Assembly: GCA_030729695.1 (NCBI GenBank)
Contig: JANQWV010000047.1
Location: forward strand, 1-64,000
DNA: 64,000 nucleotides
Direction: 5' to 3'
Source of the DNA: Flavobacteriales bacterium
Lineage (GTDB): Bacteria > Bacteroidota > Bacteroidia > Flavobacteriales_D > Sanyastnellaceae
Shown: positions 1 through 7,950 of the stretch, in pieces
Numbering within the stretch: position 1 is the stretch's first letter
Layout: every line of letters starts with the position of its first letter
Translations under genes and position numbers: made by a program
Notes under the pieces: model-generated
Database searches by the model: none
Seen by the model: the letters and a program-made list of their open reading frames with translations, nothing else
Told to the model about the DNA's origin: nothing

Positions 1-266
1 AATGGCTTGCGACAAGCAGACTCACGCAGTTCGTGCCGAATGACAACACCTATGTATACGCACGAAAATCTGCCGATGGGAAAAAAGCAATCCTTTGCAT
101 GTGCAATCTGAATGAGACCGCATTCGACTTTCCAATGGAATCTCTTCAGGAAATCACCAAAGAGGTTAAATGTGGAAAGAATATTCTAACTGACGAAAAA
201 ATTTCTTGGGACAAATCCCTTTCAATTCCTGCTAAAGGATTTTCTTTGATTGAAATTTCATTCTAA
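1..266 (+). CDS. C-terminal fragment of a GH13 glycosidase (cyclomaltodextrinase/neopullulanase-like)
   Basis: The gene is cut by the left window edge. The open frame runs from base 3 to a TAA at 264-266, giving about 87 residues. It contains LTQFVPNDNTYVYARK followed by a small beta-rich domain ending in PAKGFSLIEISF. This pattern (a 'F.P.dNTYVY.R' strand, then a short all-beta domain closing with a Leu/Ile-Glu-rich strand) resembles the C-terminal domain of Bacteroidota cyclomaltodextrinase/neopullulanase-type alpha-amylases, which hydrolyse alpha-1,4 bonds in maltodextrins. The catalytic barrel is outside the window, so the family call rests on the tail alone. The PDZ gene follows after 26 bp. 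Confidence 0.6.
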   Translation, partial: WLATSRLTQFVPNDNTYVYARKSADGKKAILCMCNLNETAFDFPMESLQEITKEVKCGKNILTDEKISWDKSLSIPAKGFSLIEISF

Positions 267-292
267 TTTTGAACTCAAATAATAATTACCTC

Positions 293-931
293 ATGAAATC
301 ACTTTTTTCACTTGTTACCATTTGCTTGTTCAGCGCAATCTCTTTCGCTCAAGTACAGAAGAAAAATCATGTCACCATTATTAAGATTGACACTTCCAGC
401 ACCGGGCAATTAGACACACTTATATTCAATTTTGAAGGTGATCAGTTGGAAAACATGAAAGACATCATGAAGCAATTTCCTGACATTGACCTTTCCATTA
501 TGGACTCATCGTTCAATTTCAACTTTGACAACAATTTCAACTTCGACAACAACTTTGAAATGCCTCAAGGAATGGTATTCGGAATGCCGAATGAAATGCC
601 TTTCGGATTTGGCGCGCCAGATAATAGTGCTAAAATTGGAATTACTCCCGCACGTTCATTCAAAGGTGAAGGCGTTATGATTGAAACAGTCAGCCCCGTT
701 AGTCTTGGAGCCGCGCTTGGTTTACAAACCGGTGATATCATTGTTGAATTGAATAAACAAGCCATAAACGACTTCGATGAATTGGTTGGAACCCTTCAAT
801 TGTATTCAGTGGGTGACGAAGCGAATATTACAGTGCTTCGCAACGGTAAAAAGAAAAAAGTAACCGGTTACTTCATTCCCGCACAGGCAGGTAATAACAT
901 GCAACGCGAAATCAGAATAACTCGTCCCTAG
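293..931 (+). CDS. Exported PDZ-domain protein
   Basis: This encodes 212 residues. The ATG at 293 is chosen because it starts directly at a classical signal peptide (MKSLFSLVTICLFSAISFAQ); an upstream in-frame TTG at 269 would add eight polar residues. The middle is rich in Asn, Phe, Asp and Met, with a near repeat of FDNNFNF at about residues 80-95 and several 'GMP/EMPFG' units. Residues about 115-200 form a PDZ domain with GVMIETVSPVSLGAALGLQ, 'TGDIIVELN' and 'FDELVGTL'. PDZ domains of this type bind C-terminal peptides and often accompany periplasmic proteases, but no protease domain is present, so a scaffold or regulatory role is inference. The stop is one base before the proposed start of the next gene. 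Confidence 0.8.
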   Translation: MKSLFSLVTICLFSAISFAQVQKKNHVTIIKIDTSSTGQLDTLIFNFEGDQLENMKDIMKQFPDIDLSIMDSSFNFNFDNNFNFDNNFEMPQGMVFGMPNEMPFGFGAPDNSAKIGITPARSFKGEGVMIETVSPVSLGAALGLQTGDIIVELNKQAINDFDELVGTLQLYSVGDEANITVLRNGKKKKVTGYFIPAQAGNNMQREIRITRP

Positions 932-932
932 C

Positions 933-1937
933 CTGAGCACTTCGAAGAAAATACTTTTCGCAGCACTCGATTGGGGGTACGGACATATGACTCGCGGTAG
1001 CGAGCGTATTTCGCAATTCATTCAAGAAGGAAATACTGTTGAAATCGCTTGCTCTGAAAATCAAGAGTCCTTTTTCAAAACAAAATTTCCGTCACTAAAA
1101 ATACACGTTACCCTTCCCAATAACCACATTCAAATTGAAAGCGGCAAAGGTTTGTTCTTCAAATTGGGTCTGCGTGTTTTCGAGTTTAGATCCAACTGGA
1201 AAAAAGAAAAGAATTGGTTAAATAAACATCTCGAAAGCAAATCTTACGACGTAATTTATTCCGACAACCGATACGGATTTTATCACCCGAACGTTCATTC
1301 GGTATTACTTACCCATCAACTCAATTTACCTGGACCGAAGTTTCTCTTACTTCTACCCCAAATGGTTTTGAATAAAAATCTAAACCGTTTCAACGAAATT
1401 GAAATACCCGATTTTAATGAAGAACCTAAACTGAGTGGAAACTTGAGTAGAACAACATCTCGCGTTAACGCCACATTCATTGGTCCACTCAGCCAAATCA
1501 GAAAGAATCATACTTCAACGAAAAAGCAATTGCTCTTAATTCTTTCAGGGCCTGAACCTCAGCGTTCTCGATTCGCGAAAGACATTGTTGAAGAGACCCT
1601 TCAGCTTGGATTTCCAATTGTTGTCGCCGGAGAAAGCAAGTCAATTCCAAAATCAGAATTAGTAAAAGAACTGGGCTATTGCAACAGTGCTGAACTAGAG
1701 AAACTCATGAATGAGTCTTCACACATCGTTTGTCGTTCTGGCTATAGCACGCTAATGGAACTAGCGACCATTGGCAAGAAGGCACTGCTCATTCCTACTT
1801 CAGGACAATTCGAACAAGAATACTTAGCGAAATATTGGGAGGAACAATTTAACTTTCCCACCGCAAACGAAAATGAAATATCGACCAAAGATTTCGTGAA
1901 TTATTTAAACGACAACACACATTTTGAACGACGCTAA
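933..1937 (+). CDS. MurG-like glycosyltransferase (GT28-type fold), start codon uncertain
   Basis: The first ATG is at 987, but the frame is open upstream to 921. The codons just before 987 read KKILFAALDWGYGH, the glycine-rich first beta-alpha unit expected at the N-terminus of MurG/GT-B-type transferases. No ATG, GTG or TTG lies in frame upstream of 987; the only near-cognate candidate at a sensible place is CTG at 933, right after the PDZ gene stop (929-931), giving about 334 residues. The C-terminal half shows 'HIVCRSGYSTLMELA' and 'ALLIPTSGQFEQEYLA', typical of the GT28 nucleotide-sugar-binding domain. Donor and acceptor cannot be read from sequence. The 3' end overlaps tadA by 14 bases. 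Confidence 0.7.
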   Translation: MSTSKKILFAALDWGYGHMTRGSERISQFIQEGNTVEIACSENQESFFKTKFPSLKIHVTLPNNHIQIESGKGLFFKLGLRVFEFRSNWKKEKNWLNKHLESKSYDVIYSDNRYGFYHPNVHSVLLTHQLNLPGPKFLLLLPQMVLNKNLNRFNEIEIPDFNEEPKLSGNLSRTTSRVNATFIGPLSQIRKNHTSTKKQLLLILSGPEPQRSRFAKDIVEETLQLGFPIVVAGESKSIPKSELVKELGYCNSAELEKLMNESSHIVCRSGYSTLMELATIGKKALLIPTSGQFEQEYLAKYWEEQFNFPTANENEISTKDFVNYLNDNTHFERR

Positions 1938-2379
1938 AAAAGACGAATTTTACATGAAGATGGCCATCAAAGAGGCCATTTACGCATCAGAACAAGACGA
2001 AGTCCCGGTAGGATGTGTGATAGTTGCCGATGACCGAATTATTGCGCGTGGACACAACCTAGTTGAGCGCCTGCACGACTTCACTGCACATGCTGAAATG
2101 CAAGCATTCACTGCTGCTTCGGAATATCTGAGCGGCAAGTCTTTGGATAAATGCACCCTTTATGTAACACTCGAGCCATGCGTTATGTGCGCAGGTGCCG
2201 CGTACAACACCCGAATTGGTCGGATTGTCTTCGGAGCCTTCGACCAGAAAAGAGGGTTTTCCATCTTTCAAACTGAAGATAAAAAACTGCTACACCCTAA
2301 GACTGAATGGATTGGAGGGGTTATGGAAGACGACTGTGCTTCCATTCTGAAACAGTTCTTCGAGAACAAGCGCAAGTAG
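1924..2379 (+). CDS. tadA: tRNA-specific adenosine deaminase TadA
   Basis: TadA deaminates A34 to inosine in tRNA-Arg(ACG). The protein has 151 residues from a TTG start that overlaps the previous gene; an ATG at 1954 is the alternative. The TTG start is preferred because the DEFYMKMAIKEA segment near it matches the usual family N-terminus. Zinc-binding and catalytic motifs of the cytidine deaminase fold are intact: 'HAE' (about residues 56-58) and 'PCVMC' (about 89-93). The family call is secure; only the start is uncertain. The 115-bp gap downstream contains an inverted repeat before the condensin-like gene. Confidence 0.95.
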   Translation: MNDAKKDEFYMKMAIKEAIYASEQDEVPVGCVIVADDRIIARGHNLVERLHDFTAHAEMQAFTAASEYLSGKSLDKCTLYVTLEPCVMCAGAAYNTRIGRIVFGAFDQKRGFSIFQTEDKKLLHPKTEWIGGVMEDDCASILKQFFENKRK

Positions 2380-2453
2380 CACAAAGCCTACTTTTCCACA
2401 TTTATTAACATTCCTTTTCGAAGCGACGCAAGCCGTTTAGATTTGTGTGTTCG

Positions 2454-2470
2454 GTGCGAATTTGTCGCAC
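2454..2470. promoter_or_regulatory. Inverted repeat upstream of the condensin-like operon
   Basis: GTGCGA (2454-2459) and TCGCAC (2465-2470) form a perfect 6-bp inverted repeat with a 5-nt spacer, ending 24 bp before the ATG at 2495. A TTTG inside the repeat lies 17 bp from a poor -7 candidate (TAAACTTT). No T-tract follows, so an intrinsic terminator for tadA is unlikely. An operator or leader hairpin is possible but unproven. Confidence 0.35.
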
Positions 2471-2494
2471 AACACATGACCTAAACTTTTTCGT

Positions 2495-5158
2495 ATGATA
2501 ACCCGAATTATTGGGATAAACACCAGCACCTATGTGAACGCGGAAATGCGTTTAGACGATTGCGATTCATTGCAATTGGTAGGTCCTAACAACGTTGGTA
2601 AGTCAACCCTTATTTACACCTTGAACTTCTTGTTCATTGTAGATGGATCGAAGATGTCCTTTTCAGGACAGCGCCGCGGCGACAAGGAGACCATTCATCA
2701 CTACTTCCCTACTCACAATCAGAGTTACATTATTTTCGAAATCAAGAAGAACGATTCCAACTATTGTATCCTTGTTAAACGAGACAGTGATGGTGAATTG
2801 GAGTACTTCCGTTTCACCGGCGAATACAATTCCGATAACTTCTTTAAGAGTGAAGGCGCTCATCAACGCATTCGCAAATGGGATGAGGTTCAAGATGAAC
2901 TTAAAACTGCAGGTGTAGACCTCTACTTATTCAAGAGTAAGACTGAAGTATTCAATACCGTTTATTCAAGAGGAAGGAAGAACGATGCTGCTATCTGGTT
3001 AGAAGATAGCGTTCGCACAGACGGACTTTCAAACAACTTCTCGAAGGTTTATCGTTACTTGATTAACTCGAAGTTAATCACGAACAAGACCTTAAAAGAA
3101 AGTTTGATTGTTGCCGATAACCGTGAAAACGAAGGCTTAAGCTTTTCACAGAAAAACAAAAAAGACATCAACGATTTGCTTCGTATCAACGAAGAAATTC
3201 GCACCGTAAAAAGCATTCAAAAGGAGTTCGAAGAATTCCGTGAAGTGGTGAATTTGTTCAAAGCAAAAACGCGCATCGTTAGCGATTTGGTTTATGCCTT
3301 CGACAAACAATACAACGGAGTTATCAATGAACTTGACAGTTCTCGTTTAGAAAAAGAAAAGCAATATCAAACAACGCTTCTTAATCTGAATGAAAAACTT
3401 AAACCGAAGCAGGAAGAGTTAAACCGTGAAATAGGAAAGCGTGAGTTAGAAGTTGAGATTCAAGAAAAAACATTCATCAATCTTCAAACTCAATTAGATG
3501 AAATTGCTTCTTTCGAGGGAAAGAAATTCTTGGAAGAATCGTTGTTGAATCTCGACGCAAAACGTCGCGAATCGGAAGTGCGCATTACCATGGTCGAGAA
3601 TCAAAAATTAGATTCGAAGAACTTAGAAGCGAAGCTTCAAAAGATTGACATGACTTGCGGCAAGCTTGAAGCGCAAATTAAAAATTACGACGACCAGTTA
3701 ATCCATAAGATCACTGCAAAAGATGACATTCGCAAAATCTTGAACACTGTATTTTCTCAAGAATTCGCGGCGCTTCCAAGCAAATTGGTGAAGAAAAAAA
3801 TCACCAAAGCGGGAACCACGTTAAGCATCTTCGATGGTGAAATTACTTTGCCAAAAGATTTAGTTCTTGCAGACATCCCTTCAGTAAAATCTTTGAAAGA
3901 TGAACTTCAGGAATTGAAGCGTGAAAAAGCTGAACTGGAAAAACTATGGGCGGTTGCACTGAACTTCGACAAAGCGCAAAAAGAGTTGAATACGATTCTT
4001 GCTGACATTGATGAAGTAAAAGAGAAGTTGAACAAGCTGAAGAACAAACCAAAACTTGAAAAAGAAGCCGAAGCGGTAGGAAAAGAACTACGCACCATGA
4101 AGGCTGAAAAAGAAAAGTGTGAGGGTGATTTAAGCAAGTTGAAAAAAGAACTTTCCGACAAAACACTCCTACTCGATTCATTGCGCGAAGAGACGCGTCG
4201 CAGCGAAGAGCGTTTGATTGAATTGAAAAGAAGAAAAGCTGAAATTGAAACCTTCGGAATTATTCCTACAGAATTCGATACAACAGAATCGTTGGATGAG
4301 ATTTACGGAAAAATCAAAATTTCGAATGCCGATCGCGATACGCTGAAAGGCAACAAAGACCGTATGTTCGACCACTTGCGTTTCAAAACGAATTCAGCAA
4401 TGGCCGATGAAGAAGAATTCATCAAGTATGTGGAAGATGAAATTGCATGTATCAACGATAAAGTAAAAAGTATCGATGGTCTATTGGGAAGTATCTCTAC
4501 CCAGTTTGCAAATCCTGCATTCAACCTTCGTAAGCGTTACGAAGAATTCAAAACGTTCGTATACAATCGCTTCAACGAAAGCTTGGCAAAAACAAGAATC
4601 TCGAACATTGAGTCGCTTCGCATTGAACTCGTAGACAACAAGCGCGTATTGTTCGATCTAGAGAGAATTGCTTCGATTGAAAATTTAAATTCGCAATTGG
4701 CTTTCGAGTTTGAACAAGGCGAAGATTTGAAAATCTTGAATCAATACCTCGACAGCGGAAAGACCATTGACTTCGAAGACTTATTCGACATTGAATTGCA
4801 TCTCGATGTTAAAGGAAAACTGAAGCGAGTTGACTTGAAAGAACAAGTTGAATCTGATGGAACTGACCGTATGATTCGTTTGGTTATCGTTATGGCTATC
4901 ATCAACCGTTTAGCTGTTTCAGCGCCAGAGAATAAAATTGCCTTATTCATCGATGAGATTGGAACCATTGACGAGCATAACCGTCCGCAATTGGTTCAGT
5001 TCTGTAAAGAACACAACTTCCTCCCAATCTTCGCTGCTCCGCAGCCGTATGACGGATTCTCGAAGTACTACTTCATCTTCCGTTCGAAAGGAAAAATTAA
5101 TTTAAACGACAAGCAGCACGCTGTGCGTCGTGAAGACCTAAAAATAACTGAAAACTAA
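2495..5158 (+). CDS. SMC-like coiled-coil ATPase, MukB/MksB-type condensin subunit
   Basis: This encodes 887 residues. A Walker A motif GPNNVGKST sits at residues 30-38, a Walker B motif 'IALFIDEIG' at about 815-823, and a head segment 'SDGTDRMIRLVIVMAIIN' (about 787-804) occupies the place of the ABC signature. Between the two half-heads, about residues 220-720 are Glu/Lys/Leu-rich with heptad-like periodicity, consistent with a long antiparallel coiled coil. E. coli MukB has 1,486 residues; MksB-type proteins are shorter, which fits here. Two downstream genes look like the kleisin and KITE partners. No Toprim nuclease gene is adjacent. Its TAATG stop overlaps a micro-ORF. A RecN/SbcC-like or Wadjet JetC protein is the alternative. 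Confidence 0.7.
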   Translation: MITRIIGINTSTYVNAEMRLDDCDSLQLVGPNNVGKSTLIYTLNFLFIVDGSKMSFSGQRRGDKETIHHYFPTHNQSYIIFEIKKNDSNYCILVKRDSDGELEYFRFTGEYNSDNFFKSEGAHQRIRKWDEVQDELKTAGVDLYLFKSKTEVFNTVYSRGRKNDAAIWLEDSVRTDGLSNNFSKVYRYLINSKLITNKTLKESLIVADNRENEGLSFSQKNKKDINDLLRINEEIRTVKSIQKEFEEFREVVNLFKAKTRIVSDLVYAFDKQYNGVINELDSSRLEKEKQYQTTLLNLNEKLKPKQEELNREIGKRELEVEIQEKTFINLQTQLDEIASFEGKKFLEESLLNLDAKRRESEVRITMVENQKLDSKNLEAKLQKIDMTCGKLEAQIKNYDDQLIHKITAKDDIRKILNTVFSQEFAALPSKLVKKKITKAGTTLSIFDGEITLPKDLVLADIPSVKSLKDELQELKREKAELEKLWAVALNFDKAQKELNTILADIDEVKEKLNKLKNKPKLEKEAEAVGKELRTMKAEKEKCEGDLSKLKKELSDKTLLLDSLREETRRSEERLIELKRRKAEIETFGIIPTEFDTTESLDEIYGKIKISNADRDTLKGNKDRMFDHLRFKTNSAMADEEEFIKYVEDEIACINDKVKSIDGLLGSISTQFANPAFNLRKRYEEFKTFVYNRFNESLAKTRISNIESLRIELVDNKRVLFDLERIASIENLNSQLAFEFEQGEDLKILNQYLDSGKTIDFEDLFDIELHLDVKGKLKRVDLKEQVESDGTDRMIRLVIVMAIINRLAVSAPENKIALFIDEIGTIDEHNRPQLVQFCKEHNFLPIFAAPQPYDGFSKYYFIFRSKGKINLNDKQHAVRREDLKITEN

Positions 5159-5265
5159 TGTCAACATTACTTACTGCCCCAAACTTCGCAACGCTTTACC
5201 CTTCAAACATTCAAGACATTGAAGAGGTAAAAGTTTGCTACCATTTAGAATCAGAAGAAAAATGA
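5158..5265 (+). CDS. 35-codon micro-ORF linking the mksB-like and mksF-like genes
   Basis: The ATG at 5158 overlaps the TAA of the SMC-like gene (TAATG) and the TGA at 5263-5265 overlaps the ATG of the kleisin-like gene (ATGA). The product begins MSTLLTAPNFATLYPSN and ends in ESEEK. It has no signal peptide, membrane segment or recognised domain. Overlap at both ends suggests translational coupling. Alternatively, the run of five A residues at 5258-5262 before TGA could allow a -1 shift that fuses this peptide to the next protein, or a sequence error could have split the N-terminus of that protein. I do not recognise a family. Confidence 0.45.
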   Translation: MSTLLTAPNFATLYPSNIQDIEEVKVCYHLESEEK

Positions 5266-6458
5266 TTAAAGCCGAACCACGGACCATATTAAACTTCCTG
5301 AACACCTACTTCGATGTGGTGCGCGACTTGTTTGAGTACCAACAACAAGACGGTATCATTACGAAGGAAGTATTCGATATGATTTGTCATAAGCACGGTG
5401 CGCAAATGAAAAGTCGTTTGCGCGAATACCGTGTTGTTCGTTCGATTGGAAGTGATTTCGAAATGCGCGATGTGTATTTCAAGTTAATGGAATTTTTGTT
5501 GTTTGAATTCAAACCGCTTCTTCCTGAAACCATTGAGAAATACAAAGGAGCCATTGCCGAGCTTTTCATGAAGATTCGCAAAAGTGAACATTCCGATCGC
5601 GATATTCTTCAGGAAAGAATTAAAAACCTTTCCGGACAAGTGCGCGAATTCGTTGATTTAGTTGAACGAAATGCTTTCCGTTTATTGGCTGAAACTCGCG
5701 ATTTGAAATCGAACATTGATCGGGTTCAATACCGCGAAAAAGTTCACAAAGCGTCCTTCTGGATTGAATATTACATCCTTCCTTTGAACCGAATTCTCGA
5801 TGTAAATCACAGTGAATCGGTAACCAGCAAGTTGGTTGAAGTGTGTGAATACGCGAACAGAAAACGTCTCGACTACTCCGATGAAACCACGCGTAGTGAA
5901 TATGAAAAACTATACACTCAGCTCATTCAAACCAACCAAGACTTATTGAAGCAATCGAAGATTCTGACCAACGAACTTCTTCCTTTGCTCGAGCGCATTC
6001 GCACAGAATCGCTTATCCTTACAGGGTTCATCGAGTTCTTGCGCAATCCGTACAAAGTGGAAACACCACCATTATTGAAAGGAACGCGCACGATGGTTTA
6101 CGCGAAAGACATGTACTTCAAAGTGCGCGAATTCTTCGAGCAGTTTCAAATTGAAGCACCTGTTATCGTGGAAAATTCAGAAGCTGATTTCGACCGTTGG
6201 ATTTTCGACAGAACTTTATTCAAGGAAAAACTTTCGGCGAGTATGCCTGTGAACGACTTCTTCGGATGGTGTTTCAAAGCTTTGAAAAAAGACTTTGATC
6301 AAATTGAAACAGATAAGTTCTTTGCGGTAACCGGATTGTTATTCGATGAAGAATTGCAAATCGATTATTCGAAGAAAAGCGAACGTGTTTCCATTGAAAC
6401 CACAACATCGATTCTCGATGTGCCTAAATTGAAAATTGAACCCGCTATAAAATTATAA
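5262..6458 (+). CDS. Kleisin-like condensin subunit (MukF/MksF/JetA-type)
   Basis: The ATG at 5262 gives 398 residues; a TTG at 5235 is an in-frame alternative, but ATG overlapping the micro-ORF stop is preferred. The protein is almost entirely predicted helical and charged. The N-terminal 100 residues (RTILNFLNTYFDVVRDLFEY, 'GIITKEVFDMICHKHG') look like a winged-helix region. A helical bundle follows ('VERNAFRLLAETRDLKSNIDR'), then a polar linker and a C-terminal globular part. MukF-type kleisins have this order and about this size (E. coli MukF has 440 residues). Position directly after an SMC-like ATPase and before a 180-residue KITE-like gene supports the role; sequence similarity alone is weak. 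It would bridge the ATPase heads. Confidence 0.55.
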   Translation: MIKAEPRTILNFLNTYFDVVRDLFEYQQQDGIITKEVFDMICHKHGAQMKSRLREYRVVRSIGSDFEMRDVYFKLMEFLLFEFKPLLPETIEKYKGAIAELFMKIRKSEHSDRDILQERIKNLSGQVREFVDLVERNAFRLLAETRDLKSNIDRVQYREKVHKASFWIEYYILPLNRILDVNHSESVTSKLVEVCEYANRKRLDYSDETTRSEYEKLYTQLIQTNQDLLKQSKILTNELLPLLERIRTESLILTGFIEFLRNPYKVETPPLLKGTRTMVYAKDMYFKVREFFEQFQIEAPVIVENSEADFDRWIFDRTLFKEKLSASMPVNDFFGWCFKALKKDFDQIETDKFFAVTGLLFDEELQIDYSKKSERVSIETTTSILDVPKLKIEPAIKL

Positions 6459-6459
6459 C

Positions 6460-7002
6460 ATGGTATATCCAGCGCACCATAGACAAATTGTTGAAGAACT
6501 CATGAGTGGAAAGTTCTTATTGAACAACGAAGAACACTTCAACAGTTTGAAAGAAAACGAATCGTTCTACACTGAATTCTTCAAGATTTCATTCGACTTA
6601 GAATTGATCATGAAACCTGAATTCAGTTACTTACTCAGCAAAGACACTCAAGAAAATTTCTCTCGTGACGTGAGCATTTTCATTGCTATTCTTAGCTACG
6701 AATTGGATCGTGATGGACGCAACTTTATTGAGTCTTTCGACTTCAATGAATTTACTTTCGAAGAGATTGACAACTACTTCTTAAATAGCTCATTCATAGA
6801 TCTAATTGAAAGCAACAAGACCCTGCGTGACAATGAGAGCAGAAGAACTTTGTTGAATGGTATGGCTAGAAGAAATATTATTTATAAAACATTCGAAGAC
6901 CGTTTTACCTTTACACAAGCTTACAAAGTATTTGTAGACTTCGCTAAAGAACTTGCGTTGAAGCGCATCAAAGGCGAACCAGAAACACAAAACGCTGAAT
7001 AA
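6460..7002 (+). CDS. KITE-like condensin subunit (MukE/MksE/JetB-type)
   Basis: This 180-residue acidic protein starts one base after the kleisin-like stop. The first third (VEELMSGKFLLNNEEHFNSL) recalls the MksE pattern 'L..G.fi......f..L'; it continues with 'FYTEFFKISFDLELI' and ends with GMARRNIIYKTFEDRFTFTQ, consistent with tandem winged-helix domains of KITE proteins. No catalytic motif is visible. The tail (about residues 165-180) is polar and probably disordered. In MukBEF-like complexes this subunit dimerises and binds the kleisin. Assignment rests on architecture, size and gene order more than residue identity. Its TAA overlaps the next ATG (TAATG at 7000-7004). Confidence 0.5.
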   Translation: MVYPAHHRQIVEELMSGKFLLNNEEHFNSLKENESFYTEFFKISFDLELIMKPEFSYLLSKDTQENFSRDVSIFIAILSYELDRDGRNFIESFDFNEFTFEEIDNYFLNSSFIDLIESNKTLRDNESRRTLLNGMARRNIIYKTFEDRFTFTQAYKVFVDFAKELALKRIKGEPETQNAE

Positions 7003-7460
7003 TGAAAAAACTGTTCTTCACCCTTGCGCTAGCTATAGCATGCCTAGTTAGCAACAACATCAATGCTCAATCGCTTGAACGTCGCGCAGCGATAGACATT
7101 TGCGAATGCTCTCACATCATTGAAAACAATGTGAGTCCGGAGTTTCGTGAAATCATAAACTTCAAGTTAATTGCAGAAACAGAAGATGAATTCAATACTG
7201 CAATGATCACATTCGTGACGAACAATCCAGATAAAGCCGCCAAGGATCTTGAGTGGATGCAGAGCATGAACGACGATAACGGACAATTCTTACGTTGCAT
7301 TTCTAAAATGGAAATGAAATACGACAACACGGAATTGGACACTCCAGAAATGTACAATTCCATTATGGTTGAATTGTATGAGATCGAATGCGACTTTGCA
7401 GCGGCATTGTTCATGTTTGGCGCTGAAGTTCAAGAGGCAGAGGTTACTGAAGGTGAATAA
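7002..7460 (+). CDS. Exported CEC-motif protein, paralogue of the following gene
   Basis: This encodes 152 residues with a signal peptide (MKKLFFTLALAIACLVSNNINAQ). The mature part has a conserved pattern shared with the next gene: 'ICECSHIIENNVSP', an acidic helical stretch, 'GQFLRCISKMEMKYDN' and 'ECDFAAALF'. The four shared cysteines (CEC, RC, EC) suggest two disulphides or a metal site. I recognise no named family. The start codon overlaps the stop of the MksE-like gene, so it is probably on the same transcript even though it is exported; whether that link is functional is unknown. Confidence 0.75.
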   Translation: MKKLFFTLALAIACLVSNNINAQSLERRAAIDICECSHIIENNVSPEFREIINFKLIAETEDEFNTAMITFVTNNPDKAAKDLEWMQSMNDDNGQFLRCISKMEMKYDNTELDTPEMYNSIMVELYEIECDFAAALFMFGAEVQEAEVTEGE

Positions 7461-7488
7461 AAATTAAATTAATCAAAACACATAGAAT

Positions 7489-7929
7489 ATGAAAATCAAA
7501 ACTTCAATAGCCATAATTGCTGCGGCGGTAGTTCTCGTTGCTTCCGGATGCAGCATGGGCAAAGAAAAAGAGGTAGCAGCAGATGCTTGTGAGTGCACAA
7601 AAGCTCTCGAAAACAAACTTAGTCCGACGCTCGTAAATATCATCGTTGAATCTTCAAATGCTGAAAATCCTGAAAAAGCTATTGAAGAAAAAATGACTGC
7701 TTTGGATAGCGATCAAATGATGGCAATCGTTCCAGATTTAGAAATTTTAGCCGAGTTGGAAAGTGAAGACGGTGAATTCATTCAATGTGTAAATGGACTT
7801 GAGAAGAAATATGAAAATGCCTACACTTTTAATGAAGAGGAAAGTATGAAAGAAGTGTTGATTGAAATGGAAAAACTAGATTGCGCATTTGGTGTTGCTG
7901 TTCTTAAAATGGGGTTAAACGCAAAATAA
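7489..7929 (+). CDS. CEC-motif lipoprotein, paralogue of the preceding gene
   Basis: This encodes 146 residues. The signal peptide ends in the lipobox LVASGC, placing the lipidated cysteine at residue 21, so the product is probably a membrane-anchored lipoprotein. Its mature part mirrors the upstream protein: 'ACECTKALENKLSP', 'GEFIQCVNGLEKKYEN' and 'DCAFGVAVL', with cysteines at corresponding positions. The pair probably arose by tandem duplication followed by a change of export signal (soluble versus lipidated). No known domain is recognised. It is 28 bp downstream of its paralogue and is followed by a strong terminator, so it ends the transcription unit. Confidence 0.75.
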   Translation: MKIKTSIAIIAAAVVLVASGCSMGKEKEVAADACECTKALENKLSPTLVNIIVESSNAENPEKAIEEKMTALDSDQMMAIVPDLEILAELESEDGEFIQCVNGLEKKYENAYTFNEEESMKEVLIEMEKLDCAFGVAVLKMGLNAK

Positions 7930-7950
7930 CAACCTCTAAAAAAACTCTAA

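Noticed and set aside
2495-7929. Complete Wadjet defence system (JetABCD)
   Set aside because: No Toprim/topoisomerase VI-like JetD gene is next to the three condensin-like genes; the following genes are small exported proteins and deaD.
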